From NCBI GenBank assembly GCA_963970005.1, contig CAXAMN010020890.1:1028046-1092045 (forward strand): a DNA stretch of 64,000 bases. Reading direction: 5' to 3'. Shown here piece after piece: positions 25,701-37,400 of the stretch. Each line of letters starts with the position of its first letter. The stretch's first letter is position 1. This DNA comes from Durusdinium trenchii. Lineage: Eukaryota; Sar; Dinophyceae; Suessiales; Symbiodiniaceae. Under the pieces are notes generated by a model. That model was given only the letters and a program-made list of their open reading frames with translations, was not told where the DNA came from and did no database searches. Both the position numbers and the translations under genes were made by a program.

Positions 25701-27309
25701 CCCAGCTCTGAGGCACCTCGACAGCGAGCATTTCGTAGGGTGGATGATGAAGATAAGCTCTTCCCAATGTGGCAGGCTACCTGTACAGTAGAGTTGGGGA
25801 GTGGAGACACGTGTTTAACATGAGTCCATTCACACGCAAGAGTCTAAACATCAAAGTAGTACTGTCTAATCTATCTCATGTGCATTCCAACCCCTTTAAT
25901 TGACAAGTGTCCCTTTCTCTAGAAGCAGTAAGAACAAAAATACACAACGTATTATCTGGGCTCTAGATCTTCTTGCACCACTTCCATCTCCCAGGCTACC
26001 TGGTTCGAACTGGGGCTGTTCAATTTGGCCAGGCAATTCATGACATTAGAGGAACATGGAGCGCCAGCAACCACGACCCAACCGCGCTTCTTCGAACTCA
26101 ACTCACCAAACGAGCTCAACTCACGCTGCGCCGAGTTGCTCCCGAAGATCGTGTGCGTCTTACCGCTGCCCGTCCTGATACTCGAACGACTGTTGTGACA
26201 CCAACGGTGTCGTGCGCAGAAGAGCTCCCTAGAGGTTGGTATAAAAGTCCAAACATGAGCAGGGATGGCTCAACTTGGTACACCAAAACCTGTGGGCAGA
26301 AAATCAGAGTAACTTCATCCAACTCCCAAAACAGCCCCCTGCCAGATCCTTTGCGTTCTTTTGCTCATCCATGGTCGGTCCACGTGCCCTCCTCACCGTC
26401 TGACCGTGACCTCGGTCTGACCTCTTCCGTCTGAGAACCTCCGTCCGACGGCCAGCGACGCGTTCTCCGCGTTCTCCGCGTTCTCCGCGTTCTCGGCCGC
26501 TGCCGCCGAGGCACTGCCCATAGGCGAAGAGCGTCTCATTGACCCCGCTGAAGACGCTGTCGGTCAAGGCCGGTCCCTGGAGAGACCCACACGACCGGCG
26601 GAAGCGCGGCTTGGGGCGAGAAGGCGGGAGAAGGCGGAGCGCTCAGGACTCGAGCCGGCATCGCGGGGGGGCTGCGTTTCAACAGCTTTGGTGCAACGAG
26701 GAGCGGGCAGAATTGGTTCTATAGTACCTAACTAGTTGGTTGATGTTGGTTGAGGTATTGCTTGCTTCTTAGAATTCCAATGGATGCTCCAAAATTGTTC
26801 TTAGAAACTAGAAACCAATGCTTGCCTGAATGGAGCACAAGAACCTGTGGCTAAGCAATGATGATTCCAACAAAAACTGCAGCGACCCATGTTCCATTTG
26901 TTGCAAGAATTCACAGGACGACAATCTCCTTGGACGGGTGAGGTGCCCTCAACAAAAATTGGTTGCAGCTGCAGTCAGTGATTCACGTCAGTAGGGCAAA
27001 TTCATCGTTGCTCATGGCTTTTGAGCCACTTCCGGCTCTTTGAGTCAACTTCCTCCACATGTGTTCCACATGTGTTTCACATGTGTTCCTTGGGTCAACT
27101 TTCTTCCACCCCTCACAGCACGTCCTGCACCGGTCCCTCCGACCCCCCCTGACCACCCCCCTCCGCTTTCTCCCGAAACCGACCGGCACCGTCGTGCGGA
27201 GGAGTCGGGACCGGCACGTTCGTTCGACGACGGGAACTTCGTCCTGCAGGTCCTCGAAGAGCTTTCGGTTCTCCTCGTCGGGTCCAAAGACGCGGGTGAA
27301 CTCATACTC
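19761..27309 (-). CDS. Kinesin-like motor protein (partial, multi-exon)
   Basis: Microtubule motor ATPase, recognised from motor-domain pieces in the correct order. Exon 27,309-27,244 gives YEFTRVFGPDEENRKLFEDLQ; exon 26,576 to about 26,514 gives GPALTDSVFSGVNETLFAYG, the strand just before the P-loop; exon 21,994-21,925 gives the switch II motif TLTLVDLAGTEK; exon 21,667-21,575 gives SARLLNTSLCSLNRLLRKLQ (helix alpha-4); exon 20,395 to about 20,312 gives LNKCLWEYLRPGCGIAL and FCVSPL; exon 19,867-19,761 (LAHRSASLSTLAMATDR, GT donor) should be the neck. Joins LFEDLQ|GPALTDSV and AGTEK|EHENPSEQGRK restore family spacing but need introns starting with GA; the exon ending RKLQ has a GC donor. The exons for the P-loop GxxxxGKT, switch I and the segment between (26.5-22.0 kb) were not found, so a functional motor is not proven. 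Start and tail are unknown. Confidence 0.85.
21892..21918. repeat. 9-bp tandem repeat (GTGTCTCTG)3
   Basis: Three perfect units lying 6 bases inside the intron that follows the kinesin switch II exon. In the exon frame it would read as repeated QRH, which I take as read-through into the intron. Confidence 0.85.
26461..26496. repeat. 9-bp tandem repeat (CGTTCTCCG)n
   Basis: Four units (the last one altered) about 18 bases inside the intron following the kinesin FAYGQ exon. Confidence 0.85.
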
Positions 27310-28602
27310 CTGCCGCTCCGCTCCGTCCGTCCGTCCGCCGTCGACCGCGGAAGCGAGGGAGGAAGCGAGGCATCACGCGGTGAGGAACGGAGAGAGGGAT
27401 CACGGCAGAAACGAGGAGGGCGCGGTATGACCAGAAGCCGAGGATCCAAGCCTAGTGGTAGGTCCGGTAGGTATTGATTGCTGGTGGCAAACAAAGTCAA
27501 AAGTCAAAACAACATTCATCAGCATCACATCACATCCCATCCATCGTTATCCATCTTCTCCACGCCTTTCATCTACAGTACATCAGTCGAGCTCTTGAGA
27601 AGTTCTTCGCATTTCCAGCAAGCCTCACGAGTAGACACCTCCCGCACCTCCAGCAAATAGCCACGGTGGCAGCACACGCGAGTGGCGTTGGATTCCAAGT
27701 CAGCCCACAAAGACACCGGATCTTCGCATAGACTGGGCCTCACATCCAAGTTTGAAACCCTGAAAGGCCCTGAAAATAGGAAGATTGATGTAGCTCAAAC
27801 ATCCAGTCTTTGTCCTTTCTCTACCAAATTGACTTGTGAGACGTGTGTGAACTTGGAGTTGTGCCCTACTAAAGTGTCTATGGATTTGCACGCATTCTAC
27901 GAGGTTCTGACCTGTTCTTTCGTTTGTGCGCACAACGCATATGTGTCTGTCGATAACGCAGCCTCCATATATCATGCCAACATGCCAACCATCACTCATT
28001 CATCTGGTCAAAAGCATTCCAAACATCCTGTAGGATAAAGTCAAGCTCTCTGTCAAACCCATTCTTTGTTGATTGTTGTGCCAGTCACTGGGGAAGATGA
28101 CAGTCTGACGCACCCTTTTCAAGAAGTCTACACCGAGCATGAACCGTTTCAAGAAGCCCCTCAAAAAGACTCGACGGTGAATGTGACACTCTGCGCACCC
28201 CTACAGAAAACTGACACAAGTGTTCCAAATGTTAACCTTTCCCTCAACAAGTGCCCTGTTCTTCGGAGATCCTTTGAGTCAGAAGATCTTTCGTTTCGAA
28301 AACCAGCCCAGAAGACGGCTGGTGGACCAATTTCGGGTCCCATCGAATGCTGATGCTTGGCCTTCAGAATTTGACCAACTTGGACATAGAAAATGGATTT
28401 CACATCGCTGGATGGGTTCAATATGGTTTCATAAATCTCCAATGATTGGGTGAATCCACAAAAGGTGGCAAAAAAAACCTTTCGGGGGGTTCCTAGGATG
28501 TCCTAGGTGACCCACGTCATGGTGACCGCTGTGACCCCTGTGATTGATTCATTCATCAAGAGGTCTCAACCGAAGGTCTCACACACTGAAGACTGACCCA
28601 GC

Positions 28603-28634
28603 CTGATGCGAACCGCCACCTGACAGGCGAAGCG
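28603..28634 (-). CDS. Possible first motor-domain exon of the kinesin
   Basis: Thirty-two bases encode RFACQVAVRIR, resembling the first kinesin motor strand (xVxVRIRP). The frame ends at ATCAG|GCTGGG, a GC donor; a following exon beginning with G would complete Arg. The acceptor (GACGAG) is weak and the exon is very short, so chance is not excluded. Position about 1.3 kb upstream of the next motor exon fits. Confidence 0.33.
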
Positions 28635-31600
28635 CTCGTCTCAACGGCTTCGGGGCCCCATGAGCCCCACGGTTCAGGGAGGCTCCGCTGATGTTTCATC
28701 CTGCGGCCCAGTGGCCAAATGGGACCAATGCGGCAAATGCGTTTTGAACTTCCGGGGAACCCAAAAATGTTCATCCTCAACAGAGGTATGTCATTTCTTA
28801 GTCAAATTGTTTGGTTGGACAGGGACTGCGTGGTTCAAGAAATCAGATCACAAAGGACAGCCTGGTGGCCGGCTGCGATGCAACTGAGCTTGCAAAAGAA
28901 AGGCCTGGCTTTCATGCTCTTACGTTGGTCTCATGTTCATGCGGCTTGCCAGTGCTGCCCTGCAACCCGGACCTCCTTACCGCACTCTGAAGTTCAAAGC
29001 GCAATCATCCAAAGCAGTGGTGGTATGGCCAAATCCCAAGTCAACACCACTTGATCTTGGTGATTCATCAAAGTCCACCAGTCATTGAGTCTTGCGGTAT
29101 GTATAGTTGTCCTCCTCCCGACAAGCCTAAACACCCACCCAGGGATGTTAGGACAACGTAGGACAACCAGGTTCTTCAATCATATGGGTCCTACAATGTC
29201 CTACAAGTGTCTGCGGCATGTCCAAACTACGTGAGGCGGGAGTTTCAGAGTTGCCACTTTAACTGGCTATTGCCGACGACAGACTTCTACTGCATTACAT
29301 TTTCACCTCATTTCGGCAGCAACTTCGCAGTGGGTGGCCACCCTTCTTACGTCAATAGGTTCCCAAAAGACTCACAAGACAAGGAATCCGAACACACATA
29401 TTGTTACATAAATGGTATATGATAGAACATGATAGAACACCGACCGTTTGAAGGGGTCCATTTGAAGGGGCGAACTTCGCTCGTTCGCAACGGCCCTGAC
29501 AGAACTTGTCGAGTTTGAGGGCCCCAGCTGAGACGAAGGGAGCAGACTTCATGGGCAAACCCCTGGCAAATCGACGGAGGGACGGCAGGACATGGGAGGA
29601 CATGGCAGGACGGCATCACAATGTTGAGTCTGCACCTTATGGGTCATGTGAATCAATCAAGAACCTATTCAGTGGCAAGTGGCAACCTCTTGAAAACGTT
29701 ATCTGTACGCTGCCATTGTTTCAAATAAGCATGTCCATCTACTAAAAATACCAATCGGAAGCCAATACGTTCACAATCTTTCACAGATTGGAGCAATGTG
29801 AAAGTTGAAACGACATGTCTTTCGCGGCTTGATTGTTTGTTCGGGGATGACTTCCACCTCCTCAGAGGCCACAAAGATCCCCTGTCGATCCCCCATGTCG
29901 ACGACTCGGACAGTAGCACATCTAGAACGCCAGGACGAGAAGGACAAGAATTGTTCATGTTTGAGGTCTAAGAGTCTAAGACTAAGAGTTTAAGAGGGAT
30001 CTAAAGGGACTCTTCTACCCAACATGCAATATGTTCATCAGCCAGGAGGTCCTCCTAAGGTTCTTCGATGTTCTTCTACAACTCACTTCAGGTTCTGTCA
30101 TCACATGTCATCACTCAACCCGGTTCGCTGTTGCTTGAGGTTCTTCGCACACATGATTGTTCTTCCAAAAAGGGCCACCAACTTCTTCCAAGAGAAAGGG
30201 CAGCAACTCTCGACATGTTTTCCATGTTTTTATGCAGAATCCAACAGCAATCGAACCAAAGTGCACCGACCCACCGACCCCCACTGCATCGAATCTGCAG
30301 GAATGAATGAAAAGGACCCGGACCGCCTCACGTCGGCCTGGACCAGCTACGAGCATGCGAGAACATGGAGAAATCGTCCAGCAAAAGCTGCAAAACCACG
30401 GGAAACTGAGCAAAGTGTTATAGAATCGAACACCCCCATGGGTTCCATGTTTGGCGTTTTGAGGTGTTGTTGTGAGGCGAAATGATGGAAGGTAGAAGAA
30501 TCCGGTTAAATGTTTCCAAGTGTCACACCTTTCTGCGGCTTCCTCTGATTTCCGATTGTGCCTCATCTTCCTGAACTCAGCCCAACTGGTTTAGTGATTC
30601 TGACAAAACCTTCTCCGTAGCAAACTTTCTCCACAACACGACCAGCCGCAGGCTGCAGCGCTTGCAGCTGCTATGGCTTGAGCAAGCACTTGGATTCATG
30701 AATGACGGGACCCATACAAACAACTGGCAAAAGTGAAAATAGAATCAATCCATTGATACGCGTAAATGCAACAATCATGGAAGTGGAGGAAAGCAGAATA
30801 CATGTTAGTTTTCCGAGGGACCATTTTCGGGTTCCATGATTGTTGGAGGGAGGGCAGCAATTCAAACACATACCCATTCTGATCCGCCGCATCTCTGCAA
30901 GCCTCTGCACGAGCCATGGCTCATCAGCGTGCATTGAGTGTACTGGCCATAGGCCGAGCATGCATTTGGACTAAGAAATATAAGTGTACTCCGGTCGATG
31001 GCTGGGGCTGTATCAAACCAAAGACATGCCATGCACAGTCACAGTCTATGGCCATCAGTGCACCAAGGAGTCCAAGGACATCTAGACATGCTGCAGAAGG
31101 CCAACAAAGTGATACATATTGAAGGTTCGCAGGCAACTTTGCACGGGTCCTTTTTCAACAACCATTGGCTAGCAGTGCGTTTGACCATTGCACAGTTGAT
31201 CACACATCTCTGGAGTCTCCATATAGACGCATCTTTGATTTGCTTGGAACCTTCCACCTGAGCTCCGCATTTCAAGCTTCTTTAGCTTCTCTGCGGTTAT
31301 GCTGAGAGAGAGAGAGAGAGCGCGGTCGTACAATAGCTGCTGCTAGCTGATCAACCACTGATGACTTTCCGTTCAGGAAGTCAGGATAGAAGTTTGGAAG
31401 TCGCCACCTCTTCTCGCGACCCCGGCGAATTTCGCCACCCCAGGATCGAACCAAAAAACAAGAATCATTGATACACCCAGGAGTATCATCCAAACTGAAT
31501 CAAATTGGCGGATATTGATGGCGTTTTTTCGTGGTTGGTCGCCAACGGTTTGCCTTCTATTCTGAATGGCCATCCGACTATAGAAGACCTTTATCCACCA

Positions 31601-32228
31601 TTCCTCCCGCCAGTGCTCCATCAAGCCCCCTCCCGCAGCCCCACCCGCGCCCAAAAAAAGAGGCCCAATGAAGATGCAATGAAAAGTCTAAGTTTGAGCC
31701 ACACGAAGGGTTCTGCATGAGGCTAGGTCAGTAGAGTCTGCATGCGAGTTTACGACCTTAAATTCTCACCTGTGAAGGATGTTGCGCAAGCTCCAACCAC
31801 TTTTTGTGCTTTGCGTCAATCCACGATCTCTGCATCCAAATGCGCTGAGGCCATGTGCGCCTGGAATTGACTGCTTGGTTTTCTCCATTCAGGATTGCTA
31901 TGGCATACTGGACTTCAGGAGACTGGGAGCCTGTGACGCACAGCAGAAGACGTTCGCCCTGGGCGTTGCCCCATCGAAATGGCAAGGGCAGAATTCTCGG
32001 CCAATACAAAGAGGTTGTTGTCCACTTCCATGATTGGTTCAGGAAAGCGTAGAATTCATGATGATTGTGATTCATTTACTTTCTCATACTTTCCCTGAGT
32101 CCTCTGAAAGGGGCCAAGAAAAAAGGGAAAGCATCGAGCAGGAGAAAGAATGGCACTTCGACCAAACGGTGGGAAAACACAGACCCAACGCCAGAGCAAA
32201 ACATCTCCAGTCAGGTCACGAAACGTCC
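28635..32228. other. Stretch without a secure gene
   Basis: Between the kinesin start region and the gene ending at 32,229. Open frames on both strands are short or lack splice context and third-position bias. It should hold the kinesin 5' end and an intergenic spacer. A (GA)9 tract lies at 31,304-31,321. Near 29,965-29,995 there is a run of TCTAAGAG/ACTAAGAG words similar to one at 37.5 kb. Confidence 0.45.
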
Positions 32229-32857
32229 TTACGCCTCCGAACTGGTGCCCATCAGCACCGCCCCATCACGGGTGCAGAACAAGTCGAACAAGTCACAGGA
32301 AGAATCCCTAGCTCCGAGAGCCTTAGATATCTTAGATGAAGTCGAGAGCCCCTCTTGACCCTTACCACTTGGACCGCACCAACCCCACCGACCCCAGCAC
32401 CAGGGAAGGCCCATGAAGGCCCCAGGGCCCCGCAGGGCCGCAGGCAGTCCTTGCGCGGCACCAGGTTCTCCGCATCGTCCATGTCCTCCTGAAGTTGAGG
32501 CAAACATGCCGCACTGTTCGCCATGCATCACAAGAAAAGGCGGATCATCATCTGCTCCCTGAGGGTATAGAAAGATTCTTCCGTCACCCGTCTACCAAAA
32601 CATGCCTTTCTACATCCTTCTACCCAACTGTCCGCCCGAATTTGTTGCTGTCTCGTTGCACTTTCTTCAGAGATTTCTTCGAAAAAGAAGGGGGCAACTT
32701 TGTGGGCTATTCGCATCACGTTCCGAAACAAGGTGATTTCCCCAACTCTTGGTCTCCACCTGCCATCCTCCCGAGCTCCAGTTGCTTCGCCCAGGCGGAC
32801 AGGTCTTTGGACCTCACCGGCTGATCCATTTGCAGCTCCTGCGCCGGAGCGTCCACC
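32229..32857 (-). CDS. Unknown gene, 3' exons
   Basis: Three minus-strand exons have strong third-position bias. Exon 32,857-32,760 (98 bases; AQELQMDQPVRSKDLSAWAK, KQLELGRMA) ends at a GGCAG|GTGG donor. Exon 32,488-32,450 (EDMDDAENLVPRK) follows a CAACTTCAG acceptor and ends at AAG|GACTGCC, a possible GA donor. Exon 32,321-32,229 (ARDSSCDLFDLFCTRDGAVL) ends in TAA and is probably the last exon. The first exon ends in phase 1 and the second starts best in phase 0, so an exon between them (perhaps near 32.65 kb) is likely. No domain is recognised. Confidence 0.5.
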
Positions 32858-33229
32858 CTTCGGAGCCCGGGTCGGTGGTGGTCCGTGGGTCGGATCGGTC
32901 TGAATGGACGAACGGAAGGACCAGAAAGTAGATGGTTTGAATCAGTGATTACTTAGTTCACCTTAGTGAGAAACTGGATTCATCCCAATTCATCCCCAAG
33001 TAGATCACAGGTTGGAGATCAGTGAAGAATTGAGTTTCAATTCGATGTCAGGAAGACTCTTCGCCGGCATCAGCTTAGGCCCCTTTTCTCTCTGGTCGCT
33101 CAAATGAACGTCTAAAGCTGGATCTCCAAATGGTTCCCTTAACTCCATTGGGCACCAGTATCGGACTTCCCGGACTCCATCCATCCGGTGATTGGAAGGA
33201 GCATGTTGAGCCAAGGATGTGACATGTCA

Positions 33230-34202
33230 TCATGCCTTCGCTTCCACATCTTCTACTTCGCTGCCTTCTTCCAAGAGCTTTGCCCACTTCGCACAGTAGC
33301 AGGTGTTCTTGCAATTCACCCAGTGCAGGCATGAGCGCTTCTGAGTTCCGTAAACTCAGAGCTTCATGCATGCCTCTTTGATACTCACTGATAAGCCCTG
33401 CTTCTTCACCAGTACCTCACCAGTACCAACCAGATTCAGAACCAATGTGGCGTTGCTATTGAATCCCAAACAACCTAAAACGTCTGCACGCACATCTCAC
33501 TCACATTTACAGTATCTCAGATTCATCTCACAGCACGGAAGCGCGAGCAAGTCACTAGCACAAACCATGCCCTGTGCGTTGCCCTCTTGGCCCAGGTAGT
33601 ACTTGGAATTGTCGGGGCACCTCAGCAACCAAGAGATTGTTTGGAGAAGAAATAGACTTAGCTAGCTACAACACCGCTTAACAATGTGCTTGATCTTGCT
33701 TTTGATTCTTCAAATCCCCACTCCCGCCCACCAATAGACTCGACAAGGCACTTCTTCCACTCGTTGCAATCAGCCTCTTCAAGCCCTAAACCTTCGATCC
33801 TGAGGACAGCACAGTGTCATCACGTCAACTACCCGTATTCCCTGCCATCTCCTGCCACTCGCTTATCCAACCCGCTCATGTATAGCAATGTATATATGAC
33901 ACAACAGAAAAAAAATGGTGCTGAACAAATGGACTTCATCTCCACAAGCCGTGTTTAGTGACTTACTGAGAGGCATGCAATGGACTTCACTCTTTTGAAA
34001 AGGTATGCAAAGGTATTGTATATTGAATGGAATGAAATGGAATGAATCCAAGTTGAAATCGGTTCGGCGAGCATCTGAAGCAGGTCAAAGAGCACTCACC
34101 CTCACAGCTGTCATCCAGCAAGGCATTCACCTCCTCTTCCACCAGGGTACCATAGGCATAAGCCATTGAGACGCAGAAGAGCACTCGCAAGAAGTTTGCC
34201 AT
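33230..34202 (-). CDS. Small secreted protein, first and last exon
   Basis: The first exon (34,202-34,100) starts with ATG, encodes a hydrophobic N-terminus MANFLRVLFCVSMAYAYG followed by an acidic segment with LVEEEVNALLDDSCE, and ends at G|GTGAGT, a near-perfect donor. The N-terminus fits a signal peptide, so the protein probably enters the secretory pathway. A later exon (33,340-33,230) follows a GGAACTCAG acceptor, encodes CLHWVNCKNTCYCAKWAK and an acidic tail, and ends in TGA at 33,230; its Cys spacing fits a secreted disulfide-containing domain. That both exons belong to one gene is inferred from order and spacing; exons between them were not found. The ATG lies only about 290 bases below the probable end of the Sel1 gene. 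Confidence 0.6.
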
Positions 34203-34489
34203 GACTCAGGGTTCAAGCAATCGATGAGGAAATTTAGACAAAAATAGAGCATTGAGACTTCTCCGTACTTATCCCATGTTCACTCCGCCCAAAAAATCAC
34301 ATTCAAAACTGATGTGATCACCAACCAAGTTCTCGAGGGATTTCGAGTGCTGAAACCGGCTGCGCCAAAGGCTGCGATGCACAACGACGAGTCACCCCCA
34401 AATGGTGGTCAAATCCATGCGACAGTTCCCGAAAAGAAGCATTATGCATTGTGCACTCAAACTCAAAAGGTCAAAGAGTCCAGCTCAGC

Positions 34490-37400
34490 TCAAGCCGTGC
34501 TCCGCTTGCTCCCGCTCTCCTCCAGAAGCTTCCGACTCCGAGCTCGCAAGTCTCGTAGCTGAGCCAGTACATACTGGCCGCCCACCGGAACGACGGAACG
34601 ACGGGAAGGACAACGTCCACGGGGAGGTCCCCAATGGACGAAGCGGAGCAAAGCATGCGGGCCCGGGGTGGTTTCCGAAGCGACGTGGTGGGTGTTTTTT
34701 CCCCGAAGCGATTGAAATGCGGAAACACCACCAGAAGCGGAGCAAAGCTTCACCGCCGGAAGCAGAAAAATAGCTTTGAAGATCTTGGAAGCTACCTTTG
34801 GGAAAAAACGGATTGTTTGAGGCCCCAACAGGTCCCCCCCCAACGAGGGCGAGAATCTCCGAGCCTGGTCACCATGGCCGTAGCAAGGCCAAAGCCTTAC
34901 AAAGCCAAGTACAGGAATTTGATTAGTCACCTTAAAGATCTTGAAGTAGTAATTAGGCAGTTAGTTATCCATGCTTTATCTACTGCAAAGCTATTATAAA
35001 GCACCAATTCGACTCAACAAAAATCAAAATAAAAAAAAAAAAACATAACAAACTTTAAACATATATATATATAAATAAATAAACAAATAAGGCATAAGAA
35101 TAGTAATAATCCATACTAGTATCCCTTTGGGTCCCACTAGGCCGTCCCCGACCGACACGGTCCCGCCCCCGGCCTCGTCTTGTCCCGGTAACGTCTCGAG
35201 GAACGCCGCGGCCTTCACCGAGAGAAGCACCGAGAGCTGCGGGTCGGTCCGTCCGAGCCGCGTCGATCGGTGAGAGCGTCAAACGAGGAAACCGAGACGG
35301 GGCGAATATGTTTGTTTGGTTGGAGAGATATGTTGCAGATATTTGAGGTATATCTCATGGGTATAAAACGATGTAGATATAATATAATATATAAATATGG
35401 GGTATAGTATATCATGTGTTTCCTCATCTGCTCCTTTTCGTGTCTTTCATGTTTTGAACAAAACATTGTCTTGTTTCCAAGGTTTGTCCAAAAATTATTC
35501 CATGTGTTTGCATGTACACTTCAAAACTGGAAGAACTCGCAGTGCAGTGCGAAGTTTTCCATCAATTGTCATCAATCATACTTTCCAGCTTTTGGTGCAC
35601 CAATGCACGCAATGTCTAGGCCCACGCAAAGCCACCTTGATACCAGAAAGATCTCAAGAAAACAAACATTTTAAAAAAATGAAAAACAAGACCTAGAAAT
35701 CCATAGGTGTAGCTGTTTCGCCATCTTGCCAATCGGGCCAATCATACCCAATCATTGAGTATGCCTCATGTAATGTACCATATGTGCCCAAATGTTTGGC
35801 TTTGCACAACTCAACTCTGTGTTCAACTCATCACAACCCCACCAGCACACGTTCCGTGTTTTGGTCGAGAATCACCCAAACGACCCATCCACCATCGGCT
35901 CGGCGGCGCCCGGACCTCGGGGTGCCCCAAATCTCGTGCTGAGCGCGCCAAGGAGGCGGCCTTGGCGAAGTCTTTGTCGCAGGCAACGCCTGACCGAAGT
36001 CAACTGGTGGGATGAAGCCAGGGTCGTCCCCACGAAGTGCAGCGGATGCGCCAACCGAAAATGGCCAAGATATGACTCTGTTGGGCCACTCCTATACATT
36101 GCTGCATGCATACTGCAATTGTTAAGTCTCGGATCGTAGACCATGTTGTTCCAATATGTCCAATGCCTTGCAGACCCATCTCAGGTCACCGAGAGTTGAA
36201 GAGGTGTCGGTATCAATCGACCCATATATGAGGCCTTTGACATCTTCCATAATCAGAAGCAAAGGACCACAACACCTGGTCACAAAAAAAAGAAAAAACC
36301 TGCACATGTCATGCCACGCTCAGACCCGTCACGACCCGAAACAAAAAGAGCACCTTCTGCATAGAGCAAAGCTAAGTTGAAACAACCTTGGAGCTGGGCC
36401 CCAAACTTCGGGCGCGACGGGGTTCTGGTGCGATGCGCGGGAGGCGTGGTCCTATGACCCCTACATGACACGACGGGCGGCCCCATGGGGCGTATTCTGT
36501 GGGCAGCTCATGCACAAAGGAAGAAAAGGATTCTCTCCAACAGGGTCGCAAAAAGGATGGTTGTCACCTGGGGTTCCAAACTCCCAGGGTCCCCATACCC
36601 GATCTGCAAGACCTGTGGCCATCGTCCTCGTGTCCACTTTCCCATCATCATCGACCAGAACTGTTCTCCAACTGTTCCATCGGTTGGCAATCAGACCAAA
36701 CGATCTCCAGCCATTCGCGGTCGAAGATCCAATCTATTTCCAACCCAGGAACTGAGTCCAGTTTGAAGCACCCGAAGCACGAAAGCTATAACGGTATAGA
36801 CATGTCTAGACTACAGTATCGCATGCGATACAGCCGACTCTAGCCCTCTTGTTGCCATGCGAGCTGCCATTGGGATCGCCCTGGTTTGCAGAAGCTTCCT
36901 CAAATGGCTGAGACTGGCGCTGGTCAAGTTCAGAACTGGCTTAACGGTTTGACCACCAGGTCTACATGTTCTACCAACTCAATGACGGTGTTCAAGGTCC
37001 TCAGAAACGGATGAATATCTAAATATCAGTTGTCTCCAATTCTTTGATTGTCTATCATCGCTATTAGCAGGGCACTTGGCCAACATCTTCAAATGCGTCG
37101 TTCCTGTGTCAAAGTTCCACATCAACTTTGTGTGTGGTTTTAGTCCTCTGGTCATTGCCTTCAACGGGAAAATGGCGGACACTGCGTCACTTGACTTGCT
37201 TACGCAGCGTCCAGATTGATTTGTACTTCGTGACGCCTAGCTCGTTCCGCTTATGGTTCTGCGCTGCGAACATGATGCGACACCGTGCGCACCGCACGGC
37301 GCGGTTCGGGTCGCATTGCGACCACGAGACGTGGGGAGAAAAACGGATCAAGGCGGTTGAAACGCGTTTGGGCCAGCCACTTGAGTTAGCTTTTGTAAGC

